Shown here piece after piece: positions 14,471-25,805 of a stretch of DNA of 64,000 nucleotides. The position numbers and the translations under genes were made by a program. Every line of letters starts with the position of its first letter. The stretch's first letter is position 1. The notes beneath the pieces are model-generated. The model was not told where the DNA came from. It did not search any database and saw only the letters and a program-made list of their open reading frames with translations. Source of the stretch: Darksidea phi (taxonomy: Eukaryota; Ascomycota; Dothideomycetes; Pleosporales; Lentitheciaceae); contig JASJFT010000142.1 of the NCBI GenBank assembly GCA_030770425.1, forward strand, positions 1 to 64,000, in the 5' to 3' direction.

Positions 14471-15059
14471 GTCGCCCACGTAGACCACTCGTATGTTGCT
14501 ATTCTTGGCATCCCCAGCCAGAAAAGGAGTTTCCGGGCGATGCACGGGATCGGAAGCTTAACTAGAAAGCGCTGCCGTCTACGCGTTCTGCAATTGTGAT
14601 TTTCGGCCGCTGCGTGGCTAGGTCCGTGGGTCCGAAGATTTGGGGCTACTTCGTCGCTAAGGTTTTCGCTATAAAGTCCGGAAACCGAGCGTATATATAC
14701 TTTAATTACTTTACCAAGCTATAGTTCTCATATCTAACTAGGCTTACTTTCGTACGTACTTATTTATCATCCCTCTATAAGAAATATTAACTCTTTAACT
14801 TGGGACACCAACCAGCGACATGCTCGCCCTGCTTGCAACTTTTCGTCAACACACTACAGCAGGCGGCCGGGCGAACCCCACAAATCCAATAAGGCGTCGC
14901 CGTCTTATTCCTCTGGCCGACAACGATCCTAATTCTACCAGGGTTGCGAATGGACGCGTTGACAATCACGACGGCCGAGCTTTAAGACATGTAGGGTCGA
15001 TGAGACGAATGATCTTTACTCCTATTAAATACGCGAATTCGAATGTAACAGATGCTTAA
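14471..15059. other. GC-normal transposon debris at the RIP boundary
   Basis: The sequence changes from RIP-saturated to normal within a few bases at about 14470. A TATA-like stretch (gcgtatatatac, near 14689) occurs. A plus-strand frame at 14820-15059 encodes 79 residues with no recognisable domain. The segment could be part of an LTR and leader of a retroelement, but no partner LTR was found. Confidence 0.3.
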
Positions 15060-16225
15060 AGTTGTCTGGGCGCGGTCTGTAGTACCGTAAGGGCTTGGGC
15101 GTCGGTCAACCCTTCGGTAATAGGACTTTGGATAAAGTCTTCCGCGGTTTGAGGAGACCTAGGGTCTTGTCTCGGGGCTTGTGACTCCACTGGCACTGCT
15201 TGCAGTTCCTCACATAGCGTTTCATATCCTCGTTCATCGTACCCTAGTAATATAGGTCTCTTAGGAGCCTGACGGTTTTCTTTACACCTGGGTGGGTAGT
15301 GATTTGCGCAGCATGTACCGCTTGAATGAGGTGGGTCTTGAGGAACCCTACTTCGGGCACTACTAACTTCTCCTTTCGGAGAAGGAGCCCAGACGGGGTT
15401 AGGGACAGGTGCTTACGTCCTTAACGAGCTAGCTCTCGCTCTGGTTCGAGTTCGGCGTATGTGCGATTTTCGTGGAGCACGCGGTCGAGGAGTAGGTGAG
15501 GGTGTGCTTCGGTTACTTGCTCGGAATCCTGGGTATCGGTAGCAGCATCTAGTTCTAATAATTAAGGGCCTGCCTATAAGCTATTAGCTATCAGGTTCGG
15601 TGTTCTCGAACAGGTTCTTACTGTAGGACTAAAGGGATTAGAAGTGGCTGAAAGACTAGGTAAGCTTGTAGCCCTTTTAGGGTTGTAGGTTCCTCCTAGT
15701 CTCTGATAGCTGCTGTCTTGTCGGGGTCCATGCGGATTCCTTCGGTGCTGATAATAAAACCCAAGAACTTCACCTCGGTGACTGTAAACTCGCTCTTTTT
15801 GATGTCAACCTATAGTCCAGCCTTCCTGAGCTTGTCTAGGATTTTGCTTATATATTTCTCGTGTTTAAGGGGGTCTTCTGAGTAGATCAAAATATCGTCT
15901 ATATAGGCGGTGTAGATCTCGTCGATTTTGTCCTTGAGTACTTGATTGATGTAGCGCTGAAAGGTTGCCGGCCTATTGTATAGCCCGAAAGGTAGGACGC
16001 GATATTTGTAATTCCCGTACCGCGTTTTGAAAGTCGTGAGGTCTTCTGCGTCGGGGTCCAGCCAGATGCGATAGAAGGCTTGACGTACGTCTAGCTTGGT
16101 GAATACCTTTGCTTTGGAGAGTCGTATTAGCGTCTCTTCGATCAAGGGGATAGCCGTAACGTCCTTCTTCGTAACTGCGTTGATTTTCCGGTAGTCGACG
16201 CAGAACCTCCACCAGAAGAGCGCCC
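15060..16225 (-). pseudogene. Ty3/gypsy pol remnant (reverse transcriptase to integrase zinc domain)
   Basis: Read on the minus strand, the reverse-transcriptase core is clear: FCVDYRKIN at about 16190, then KLDVRQAFYRI, LPFGLYNRPATFQ and the catalytic YIDDILIYS near 15890-15915. About 500 bases downstream, near 15180-15320, an integrase H2C2 zinc-binding domain reads THPGVKKTVRLLRDLYY, stop, then YVRNCKQCQ. The stop replaces the tryptophan expected in the Y-x-W motif (TGG to TAG), a RIP-type change. The region between RT and integrase is shortened, and the gene is cut off upstream near 16225 before the first RT motifs. This is a dead fragment. Confidence 0.85.
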
Positions 16226-16264
16226 TAGGGGTTGCACAGTGGGGGCCACCGATTCAATACGGTC

Positions 16265-16500
16265 ACAAGACTTTGCGTCGTGTGTCTGAGGCCCATTTCC
16301 GAATATCGAGGTTGACATGGTTGCTATCACGTCCGGCGTCGGCGACTTTGGCGTCAAACACGGCACGCTCGAGCTTACGGTTGAGTTTAGCGTTCTCAGC
16401 TTCGAGCTTCTTCATAGCGTAGTTCATGAGGGGGTTGGCGATCTTCTCCTTGGTGAAAGCTAGTGCGGTGGAGACGTTATCGACCTTGGAGCCGCGCAGT
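16265..16500 (-). pseudogene. Coiled-coil protein fragment, unrecognised
   Basis: A minus-strand frame of about 75 codons is rich in Lys, Glu, Leu and Asn with heptad-like spacing (MKKLEAENAKLNRKLERAVF near 16362-16421). It has no start codon of its own and abuts the gypsy fragment. It could be the C-terminal tail of a transposase or Gag-like protein; the family was not recognised. Confidence 0.35.
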
Positions 16501-17290
16501 AACCAGGGATATGCTTATACCTCTCCCTCCCCCTTCCCCCCCTCTTAAAAGTTTTTGTTTATTGCTTATTTTTTCACAAGGACTTTGCGGACAAGGCCTT
16601 ATTGCCGGAGGGGGGTAATATCTCGATTCGTTCCCTAGTCAACCTTTTTCTTTGACTATTTCCTTGGTCAGACCAAGGATTAGCCTATTAGTAGGCGCGC
16701 CAAGCCTTATTCTGGTATTAAGGGCCCCAACCCTTAACCCTTATAGCGCTATCTTAGTGTAGCTTCAATATACTGATTTGAAGGCTACCCCTGCTGTTAT
16801 GACTCCTGGTTGATTGTCTGCGCGGCTCCAAGGAGAAGATCGCCAACCCCCTCATGGTTCGGTATCGGTAATGTATTTGTATTGGTGGTGAACTCGTACT
16901 GCTAATCCAGTAGGCTTCCGCTTTACGTCCAAGTCGGAATCCTAAACGCACTAGAGACGCTTACGACTGCGGCCTTTAGGTTAAGTTGATATGGAGGTAT
17001 AAGTTATAAAGGGTATAGCGGTATAGCGGGGCTTTTGCTGTCTTGGAGGTCGCGAAGACGTTTTTTGTTATGTTGTATAAGCTGTCATTCGCATGGATTG
17101 AGTATGTAGGTTCCGCGGCGGTGGAGGGTTTCTTGGCCGGTCGATATACTTAATAGTATGAAGGCAATGGGTGACGTAGCGGTTCTAGAAGTTCGCTTAG
17201 GTGGTTAAGGAGTGTCCTAAGCAGTGTTAGTATGTAATAGAGGTAAGCCCATTAGACGTACGTCTTCTTGTTGACAGTATCCACCTTTAG
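16501..17290. other. Non-coding stretch with a possible retroelement end
   Basis: A pyrimidine-rich block at 16524-16560 and a polypurine tract (ggaggggggtaa, about 16607-16618) followed by taatatctcgattcg resemble the 3' junction of an LTR element. No second copy of the putative LTR was seen in the window. No gene is supported here. Confidence 0.3.
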
Positions 17291-17354
17291 CCCTAGCCTC
17301 GCCTCCCTCTTATCCAGCTCCACCCTCTTCTTCTCTAGGGCTGCTGCCCTCGTG

Positions 17355-17824
17355 TTAAGTGCTACCGCGTCGAGCCCTGCCACTCCTTCTGCGAGTTCTG
17401 CACTTTCCATGATATCGTACGGGTTGCGCTGTTTTGGTGGGTTCTAACCAACCAACTATAGAAAAAAGCGTTAACACTGAAAGTTGGAAGCAGGTGTCAC
17501 GTGGTGGGCTGCGTTGCGGTAACAACTCCAGTGGTACCAATGTGTATCGTCCTGTCGTCTCGACGAAGTCGTACTTGCGTTTGAATTCCAGGAAGAATCT
17601 AAGGCGGGATTTCTAGTGGCGTGTATCAATTTCTCTTTGAGTGACTGACCTTGTTTGCTCCGCAGCCCACCAATACCATTATGCCACTGACAGCCATGCA
17701 GATACAAGTCGCAACCCCTTTCATATCCTCCAAATGCCGACCTGACCACTGGTTTGAATAAAGATTGCCCAGTGGCAGGCTTACGTCCATTGTTGAATAT
17801 TGCTAAGTATATGGTTAGAGCCAT
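17355..17824 (-). pseudogene. Small conserved fungal protein of unknown function, twice frameshifted
   Basis: The start MALTIYLAIFNNGRKPA (17824 downward) belongs to a short fungal family I recall as beginning with Y-L-A-I-(F/Y)-N-N-G followed by H-W-x-I-F. Here the HWAIFI motif is in the next frame, so one base is missing after KPA. The later block EKLIHATRNPALD must shift frame again to reach FFLEFKRKYDFVETTGRYTLVPLEL at 17590-17520. Two indels make this a pseudogene unless they are sequencing errors. The function of the family is unknown to me. Confidence 0.5.
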
Positions 17825-18925
17825 TTTCAGGAAGAGTTAAGAAGAGCATGAGAGGGCTCTAAGTAGAGGGCGGAGAGAAAGTTTGACTGTTTGATTGATA
17901 TCGACCTATGCACCGAACTCAAGGCCTTTATATACCGAAGAGCGCAGGGGCCCGTGCTCAAGCAGAGTGAATGGGGTCCTATATATGATAGGGTTCCCTA
18001 GCTACCAAGGGCAGTGTTTTGAAAACAGACTAGAAGCTCACATTTAAGGGAGATAATTACTAACTCCTGGTCACCACAGAAGAAGGGTATTATAACTAAG
18101 CCCCACTTAACTTTCAATATACTTTCACAAATAATGATAATGTAGCTGAGCAACACTTGCACATGGCTGAGTCCAGCGTGCTGCGTGGCTTCTCAGAACG
18201 TGAAAGAAATAATTTGATACTATGACAACCTGTGTGTGAGGGCGTAATTAAGTTGTGCGGGGTAGCAGACAAGGAAATAATTGAAGCCAAAATCTCAATG
18301 ATCCATCCAGGTTGCCCCGCAAATGACCAGTCGCATGATGACTGTATGAAAAGGCCCTGCGCCTTGGTGCAGCATACACGTTTTCACGGCTCGTCGGCAT
18401 AGGCTAATGAGGGGAAGTTGGCGTGCACGGTTGGATGCGCCGCAGATCTCACGCTGAGATCTAAGATGGGACAGGAACGCCAACACAGATCGGTTCCGCA
18501 ATCCTATCTGGGACTGGCTGCCGGCGACTTTTGGAAAATATACATCACGGCCTGGCCCGACTTGCATGTTCTTGCGTCTTTTGTGTATAGGAGCCGATGC
18601 GAAATATTCACCGTACCGCAATCCCATTATAGCGTGCGCAGACCTATATTCATGACATGTGCATGCCCTACCCGTCTGTTTGCACGTGTGAGACTAACAG
18701 AACAAAGGCAGGGCTTTCTGTACACACTTCAAAGGTGTGGAGCCAAGTCCCGTACTGTGGATGTTCGTGGGCCAATATGAGATATGTACACCGAACGACA
18801 ATAGGTAGAGATGCGTCAATTCACATAATTTCTTCCATTACATTAACTTCTCTAGACATTCCGCTTTGTCCGTTCATCTACCGCAGTCTCTGTTGTGCCC
18901 GATGATTTGACATTTTGGTCACCGC
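17825..18925. other. Intergenic region, no supported gene
   Basis: Frames of up to 120 codons on both strands overlap one another and show no motif, codon bias or splice structure. Base composition is normal. No repeat was seen. Confidence 0.4.
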
Positions 18926-18927
18926 TC

Positions 18928-20952
18928 TCACGGATGCGGACCTGCGCCTTTGTCCGCCTCCAAACCGCTCTCCGGGCTTGCAACTTCATCTTTCCTCTGT
19001 TGAGCTATCTTCTTCGCGTTCGGCCACTCCATGGTAAGGGAAAAAGGTATAGCGGCAGCCGCAAATGCAACGGCAAGATAAATGGTGCGGACAATGGCCT
19101 TGCTCCAGATCGCACGAAGGACACGTTCAATCTCGGGAGAACCAGCAATCCTACGGAGATCGGATGCTCCTTCGCCCATGACCAGGCGGCCAGTGAGTGA
19201 TGGTATCGCGGCGGGGACTTCGGTAACAAGAGTGTTGAGAACGATGGTCTGGCCCATGGCGACCGCTATCGCCCTACTCGCAGGTTAGATGCCTTCGGCA
19301 GAGTCCTGGGATATACTAGAGCTTACCCTCCAAGCTGACTGCTAAATACGGCAATGGCTGTGGTAATTAGCGGAAGCTCATGGCCATGAAAAAGAACATA
19401 CCGTTACCGATCGGGACATCTTCTTCGCTGGGTACAAATGAGCTCACGACTTAACAAAGTTGGAGCTATGATAGCTTACTAAATCGTAACTTGGATTGCA
19501 GTATAAGGTAGCTGCATTGCCATCCCTAACCCTGTTCTAGTCACAACTAAAGAGGCGGCCCACATGACGGTGGTAGTAGTGGGGGATAGGCGCGTGAGCA
19601 TTGCAAGTCCAGTAACGCAAATAAGTTCACCCAGAACGATGTATGGCACCTAATACGTCTTAGGTAGACTTTGTGGCTGGTGCTTCTTACTCACATAATG
19701 TCCATACCGCGAAGCAAGAGCACCGGCGACCACGATGGCAAGAATTTGGGGAAGTATGAGGGGAATGAATCGGACCCCAACGCCAATAGGCGACTCTCCT
19801 CGAACAGTCTGGAAGTAGAATGGTATATAGAAGGCAATCTACACCACGAGGTCAGCCATCGTTCCGGTATTGGTTTCAAGGATATTCTTACCATATATAT
19901 TACAGAACCCAAGAAGAACAAGCCAACCGCTGAGGTCCAAATAGACCTCTTGAAAAGTAAACGAGGTGGAGTGGTTGCTCTCTCTTGTCGTTTCCACTGG
20001 ATGTAATAAAAGGCGATGGTAAGGACCGGAAAGGTCGCAAGCAGCGCAATAATTGTTGCTGAGTTCCAAGGCTTTGTCTGTTTCCCCCACTGGAGCGCGA
20101 GAAGAACGTAAGTAACGGTACTGAAGAATGTCAAGCATCCGAGCGGATCAAGATTCTGGAGCTTGGTCTTAAGAGGCAGTGCCCGGTTCCCGGTTCTAGC
20201 TCCGGGCACTCGTAGGAAAACGATCAAGAGAGCGAGGACTACGCCACCGACCGGAAGATTTCTGCGGATCTTTGATTAGCGTCCGAGCTGGGAGTTGAAG
20301 ATTTAATAATATGAGCTTACATCCAAAAGTACTATCTCCACGATGCTTGTTGGGTGAACACCCCCCCAAGAACGGGCCCAATACAGACCGTAACCGCGAA
20401 CACGCTGACAACGAGGCCCATGTAGAAAGGCCTTTTTTCAAGCTCTACAACTTCTCCGATTACGGCTAGTGCACCCTGCAACACACCGGCCGTACCAACG
20501 CCAGCTACAGCGCGGCCCAGAATGAATGTTTCGGATGAAGTTGCTGCTGCGCAAAGCAAAGAGCCGACTAAAATTCTTTAGTGTCATCTCACGGCGTGTG
20601 AGCTGAGGGGGAAACATTGCTAACCTTCGAAAATGACGATACATACTCTATATGTCATGTCTATATTGAATGATATATAAATGGTGCCGAGTGTTGGCTG
20701 AAAAGCCGTAAGAGTGAGAAGATACGCTGCACCGTACCAGGCAACATGATTAAGTGCAGCGAAGTGCGTTGATATTTCCGGAGTGGCGACGTTGATGATG
20801 TTGACATCCAGGGCCATAAGGAATTGCCCGAGAAAAAGAGATGCGATCACGATAAATAGACGCCATGAATGAAGGTACGCACCATTCGGTGCCCGCTCGG
20901 GGGCGGTCGTCTCGGCTGCTGCTGTCTTTTCGGTCGAAGACATTGTGTTCAT
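18928..20952 (-). pseudogene. MFS drug:H+ antiporter (DHA2-like), interrupted by one TAG
   Basis: The gene encodes a membrane exporter of the 14-helix drug/toxin pump type found in fungal metabolite clusters. It can be followed through at least six exons. The N-terminus has LGQFLMALDVNIINVATPEI and AWYGAAYLL. After an intron at 20568-20624 comes VGSLLCAAATSSETFILGRA and GVGTAGVLQGAL. After an intron at 20262-20320 comes INLPVGGVVLALL. After an intron at 19839-19891 come IAFYIPFYFQTV and VRFIPLILPQILAIV. Later exons give EEDVPIGNAIAVFSSQLGG and GQTIVLNTL. All joins use GT-AG. The only break seen is TAG at 20332-20334, at the position of the first W of the family motif SWRWCF-x-INLP. TGG-to-TAG is a CpA-context change on the opposite strand, as RIP makes. 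One short 3' intron near 19448-19484 is uncertain. Confidence 0.8.
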
Positions 20953-20980
20953 CGGCCGTGGGAGGAGGGAGGAGAGTCAC

Positions 20981-21480
20981 TTTTTCGGTGCAGCGGCTGA
21001 CTCTGGTGAGCGTAGCTTAGGCACGCTATGGAACTCAGACGCAACTGCGCATTGGCCTCGAACCCCCTTTCCCATATTTCATTAGAATGGCCAAAATATG
21101 CGGTGTTTCGCCTGATTGTCGTGATTGGACCACGGTGTCGTGGCAATGACCAGGCAAACGGGTTGTGCGGCGCAGCGCATGCAATGCAGTCGCTTAGCGG
21201 GGCCCGCACACCCACACGAACGTGTCGTCCGCCGCCTGCCCACCTTTGTTAGGCTCTCCCCTCAACGCGCCCCCCTCTACTCCTGCCTCTGACGAGCGTT
21301 TGGCGAAAAGTTAACCCTCTCGGCTCTAACGCCATATTCTTCCTAATTTATTCAACGATCCTGGTAGTAGTATTCCTTCTTATCTCTATCTCTATCTAGG
21401 GTCTTATCCATAACTATTTAATAGTATATAAAATTAGTCTATCTATTATCGTCGTACCTATTAGCCCTAAGAATCTATGC
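20981..21480. other. Intergenic region upstream of the MFS gene
   Basis: No gene is supported. A short AT-rich, CA-poor patch at about 21340-21480 looks like a fragment of RIP-mutated repeat. Confidence 0.4.
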
Positions 21481-21536
21481 CAATTATCGCTTTAGCATCA
21501 GCCCACGATGCGCACTTGGCTGAGATCCAATAGCGC

Positions 21537-22143
21537 TTAATGTTGGTAGCTGAAACTTGACGCTGCTAGCCATGTGCGAGAAATGAGAAGCGATTTCTCG
21601 AAAATCGCATCGACAGCGACGCCTGCCGCACGTATTTCGCTCTTGGCTATGCTCATTTCGATTACTCCATTCAGTTTCCCTATGCGAAGCGACCGCTGCG
21701 CTCCACTGAGCTGCCCTCTCTACACAACATCTTTGGAGACCATCTGGCACGTGATGAGACATCCGGCTTCATGTTGGGCACGAAAAACACCTGACTTGAA
21801 CGATGAGCTGCGCTGCCTCGCCATCGATTAAAGACGCTTGCACGCGTCCACTCAGCCGCAGACCTAGCGGGCTGTGCTTCTTCGCTGGGACAAAATCAGA
21901 GATACCCCTGTTCCCGACGGTGACCTGTTCTGGTAGAGGTCCATCCTGCCACACGTCCAGAGCTTCAAGAAGCAACCTCAATGTATACGCGAACTCGTCG
22001 ATTGGCTGGGCGCATTTGTCGGCGTCCGATGCTTGTCTCTCTGCACTCGTCAATTGCTGCCAGCGAATTGCGGATGATCGACGAAGCTCCTGAGATTGCG
22101 CTGACTTAAAGTATATGGAGGATAGGATCGACAACCTAAACAT
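21537..22143 (-). pseudogene. Unrecognised protein, two exons, one TAG
   Basis: Exon 1 (22143 to about 21785) encodes MFRLSILSSIYFKSAQSQ... and ends near AAQLIVQ at a GTCAGG donor. An acceptor near 21732 leads into a second exon that stays in one frame to TAA at 21537-21539 (ending AASSFSYQH). One TAG at 21720-21722 (after SKDVV) interrupts exon 2 and is of the TGG-to-TAG kind. The coherent frame of about 65 codons on the far side argues for a real gene that has decayed. No domain is recognised. Confidence 0.4.
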
Positions 22144-22670
22144 CTACTATTAGCGTACACTGAACAGAAAACGCCGCGAAGCGGTTGGCCGTCGGGATTG
22201 GATAAACGAGTCCCTGGGGCCCGGTTGTGGGGAGCGACCGACCACACGACGAGCTGCTCAACAACACTGCGCGAATAACGTGATGAGCTGCTGCCTTCGG
22301 GCGGTCCTTAGTGTAGCTAGGAAATGGCGTAGAAATAGGTGTGTCGTGATCTTATCAAACTCGGAAGCGTGGGCGCAGGTCCCCGGTCACACGGTTCCTA
22401 AAAATCGAGTTTCCGAACTATAAAGTAGAATGTTCACTTCATGGTTCGCGGAGAATCGGTGGACCCGGTGAGGAGCCATGGTTGGGGTGAAAAGTGGGCT
22501 GTTTGTGGTTCCGTTGTGAATCTGGGCCAGACTAAAATACCTGGACGTCAGGCGTACAAAAGCTGCGGCTATCTCCTGAAAGCTATTATTGCAGCTCGCC
22601 TTCTTCTAACTTCTGAGTTCACAACTCATATCCTAACCCGGGGTGCGCTTCGTCGCCACGCAATACCAAT

Positions 22671-23672
22671 ATGATGGACGCCGGCAACTCGAAGGGTGAC
22701 ACGCAAGACTCAGTTTCGCACAAGCCCCAATCTCAAGCCGACGAACAGATAAATAAAGTAGTCACGGCCTATCCTCTCGATCCTATCTTGAAAGATTCTT
22801 CAACGTTCGCCTGCAGCTTCTTTCCTGGACCCGGAAAACAAGGCTTGCCTACAGAGATACGCCAAATGATATACGACGAAGCAGTATCATTTCCCCGGTT
22901 CCATTCCAAATACAAAATGCTCGTAATGAGAGATCACTATATATATTATGAGGATACTTCTCTGGCCTTAGCGCTTCTTCGCAACGGCAGTGTCTGGGAG
23001 GACGATGCCTGTAACGCGCCAGAAGTGAAGCTCGCTATTAAACCGTTCACGCTTCACGTATCTTTTGAGACACTCAGCACTCGATCAGGTTCTAAACAAG
23101 GCTATCTAGTGGGGTTGTTGAAAGGACTTGATGCGGTGTTCGCCATGGACCAGGAGCATCAGCGGGCCTCTTCGATTGCGCCTAGAAAGTGGACCGCACC
23201 GCTATCACCAACTGTACTCAAGTATGGTTACAAAATTCTAAGGTCTTTCCTAATACAAGAAGATTGGTGGACTTTCAAGAACGAGGACCGCGAAAAGAAA
23301 TCGTTCCAATGGTTCCAGACGCAAGCTCCTGGACCCTTCCTCCAGACGGCCATACTGCATTTACGCCGAAGCCCAGTGATAGGTATTAGGATCTTTGTCT
23401 ACGCGCTATATCGACGACCCGAGCGTATAGATTGGGAAGCGGACACTGTGGAGGAACACATCAGGGCACTTTTAACCCCTCTCAGACGCGGCATAACGAA
23501 CACCAGGCTCCCACGCTCAGCAAAGGATTGGATCCGTCATCATATCACGCTAGTTACTTACGACTGTCAATTTTCGTACTGGAAAGAGAGACTGAAATGC
23601 TTCGATAGCGAGGTTCAATGGGAAAGGGCAACACAAGACGAAGGCCATAGAGGCCCTATCGAGGATTTTTAG
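22671..23672 (+). CDS. Hypothetical protein with F-box/2EXR-like N-terminal motif
   Basis: This is an intact single-exon gene of 333 codons. Residues 59-70 read LPTEIRQMIYDE, which resembles the L-P-x-E-I-R-x-M-I-Y motif that opens many fungal F-box-like and 2EXR proteins. The rest is rich in aromatic and charged residues (DWWTFKNEDREKKSFQWF near residues 197-214) without a catalytic motif. There is no signal peptide or membrane segment. A second ATG directly follows the first, so the start is certain to within one codon. It is one of the few undamaged frames in this part of the window. The role is unknown; a function in substrate recognition is only suggested by the N-terminal motif. Confidence 0.65.
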   Translation: MMDAGNSKGDTQDSVSHKPQSQADEQINKVVTAYPLDPILKDSSTFACSFFPGPGKQGLPTEIRQMIYDEAVSFPRFHSKYKMLVMRDHYIYYEDTSLALALLRNGSVWEDDACNAPEVKLAIKPFTLHVSFETLSTRSGSKQGYLVGLLKGLDAVFAMDQEHQRASSIAPRKWTAPLSPTVLKYGYKILRSFLIQEDWWTFKNEDREKKSFQWFQTQAPGPFLQTAILHLRRSPVIGIRIFVYALYRRPERIDWEADTVEEHIRALLTPLRRGITNTRLPRSAKDWIRHHITLVTYDCQFSYWKERLKCFDSEVQWERATQDEGHRGPIEDF

Positions 23673-23960
23673 GTATTGAGATTGTTTATCAATGTAGCAT
23701 CTATTTGAATACGCACGTGCATACGCTGGGTTTATGCTGCTTGAGAAAGTGATTCGCGTTCGGCTGAGTCTCGTCCAACGAAAATTGTCAAGTGCGTCGA
23801 GAAACAATTACGCATTTGGCCAGATGGACTCGTTCGCTTGGGCCCGCAAAACATGCTCAACGAAGCTCTCCAAACCGAAGGCTGTTTCGCAGGACCATTT
23901 GATATAATTCGCATTACGATGTTGCGTGATCGTGTAGCGCGTGGTGTGGTTATCGGAAGG

Positions 23961-24052
23961 CGCAATTGCTTTGAGACAACATTCGCAATTGCTTTGAGAC
24001 AACATTCGCAATTACTTTGAGACAACATTCGCAATTGCTTTGAGACAACATT
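23961..24052. repeat. 23-bp minisatellite, four copies
   Basis: The unit cgcaattgctttgagacaac plus att is repeated four times head to tail (23961, 23984, 24007, 24030) with one substitution. It ends 159 bases before the amidoligase-like start codon, so it lies in that gene's upstream region. Confidence 0.9.
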
Positions 24053-24211
24053 TGCAAGGAAAGCGCTACATCAACGAAAGTGTGTTTACACTTCAACTGC
24101 GTGTCTGTTCGCTCCACTGCTTCTACACCAACGTTCACTTATCCCACCACAGTGGGATCACGACATATTATCTACTATTTAATTAAGTCATCACATCATC
24201 TATCGTTTGTG

Positions 24212-25166
24212 ATGGCTACTCTCATTCAGAACGGGGTGCGGATAGCCTTCGGCATAGAACTCGAACTCCTACTTCGGGTCAAAGACAAAAGGCTAAGTGA
24301 CCTTAAGCATCTCGGATATGTAGACAATGACAAGCAGCACAGATCCCAACTCGGCCACGGAAAGAATCAAGAGGCAATTGAAAAGTACATCCAACAACGT
24401 CTCGATGAGGTCCCGCTTCGTTGTCAACGACGTACAAACAAAATGACGCAGAAGGACTACAGCTTGTGGGGCATTGAGATGGATGCGTCCATCACCAAAG
24501 AGAAAATTGGATGCTGTTTGGATTTTCCAGACCCCCTGCCTGAAACGGAGATCATTGACAGACCAACTAGATGGCGTTGAGTTGGTTTCTCCGGTTTTGT
24601 TTGACGATTGGCCGGACACTCTGAAACAGGTCATCGGCATTATCAACGAGGCCTTCACAAACGTCGAGGACGCCAGCACGGGGACGCATGTTCACGTCGC
24701 TCCGTTCGGTAGGCCATGGTCCGACGACGAATTCAAACAGCTCAGCAAGGGCATTGTCGCTTGGTCCGCCTTGTTCGAACGTTTGATGCCTCGTCCATGG
24801 CGAAATCGTTATGCGAGATGGAACCACGAACAATGGCCGGGTAGGGAACAGCAAGAGAACATCATCATGTCGATTGATCGTCTTGCACGGAAAGAGATCG
24901 TGGATAAAATCTCCTCAGAGAGATACTATGCTTGGAATCTCAGGCCGGACAACACAATCGAGTTCCGCCGTCCATACCAGACACTGTCCCACAAGGAAGC
25001 CTTACATTGGGTTGTCCTAACACTTAGTTTAGTCTCCTTCTTCTTGCGGAACGGCGAACTACAAGTGCCACAAGAAAACGATATCAAGGCTGCGAGGGAG
25101 AAGATTAGAAAAGAGTCGAATAAGCTTGGCCTTGCTCTCGACCTGAATTTCAGCTTCTGCAACTAA
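24212..25166 (+). pseudogene. Putative amidoligase enzyme, one frameshift
   Basis: The product resembles the amidoligase family (ATP-grasp-like carboxylate-amine ligases, Pfam Amidoligase_2). Visible blocks in order are: FGIELELLL near residue 14; W-x-I-E-M-D-A-S-I about residue 85; GVELVSPVL; TGTHVHVAPFG; WNHEQWPG; and RYYAWNLRPDNTIEFRRP near the end, with the C-terminus ALDLNFSFCN. The first part (to about 24560) is in one frame and everything from GVELVSPVL onward is in the next, without GT-AG boundaries between, so one base has been gained or two lost. The break could be a real mutation or an assembly error. ATG 24212 is chosen because MATLIQNG directly precedes the first conserved block. 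The partner substrates in fungi are not known. Confidence 0.65.
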
Positions 25167-25805
25167 GCTAAGTGCTTTTGAACATCTCAAGGCTATGTGC
25201 CAGCCCTCTGGGTTGAGATTGATATCCTCGACCTTGTGTCAGGTATCCGGCTACGTGCCAGCCCTTCGGGGTCGCTATGCAGAGGTTTTTTCCGCTTTCC
25301 TCTACGAATGAATTTTTTTATTGCCAGTCTCAAGTAACAATTGTGTTTCGTGTCCTATGTTGCATTACTTTTCGCTTTTGTTTTCCTGTAGGCTGACTGC
25401 TTTTATCACCATGTCGACACGACTTTATCCGGCCAGGCTCTTTATTGAATAATTATATTCTGCGTGCAATTAAGCAGTGTGCCGGAGTGATTACGTAGAT
25501 CAAGCCGTATTGTAAATTATCGCATAGCCCGCAGACACTTTAATGTGCTGCAATAGTTTACCTTTCACGAAATCAGGCATGCTTCCACCATGTTGAAGGA
25601 GAAGATAAGAAATTTACTCGAATTCTTAGCTCAACAAAATATGCCGGTTGAGCTTGAGTCAGATCTCACTGACATTCTCGAAGTTCCTTCTTCTTCCAAC
25701 CGTTGAGACCGACTCAGGATCCTCGGCTTGAGCTTCCTTAAGACTGCACAGCCTCAAACATAAACACAAGCATTGACCATGCACTAAGTTTCCACGCTAG
25801 CGCTC

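Noticed and set aside
14820..15059. 79-residue gene at the RIP boundary
   Set aside because: It has no motif, homologous block or splice context, and the region is transposon debris.
18295..18905. Genes in overlapping frames of 82-120 codons
   Set aside because: Frames on both strands overlap each other and none shows motifs or splice signals.
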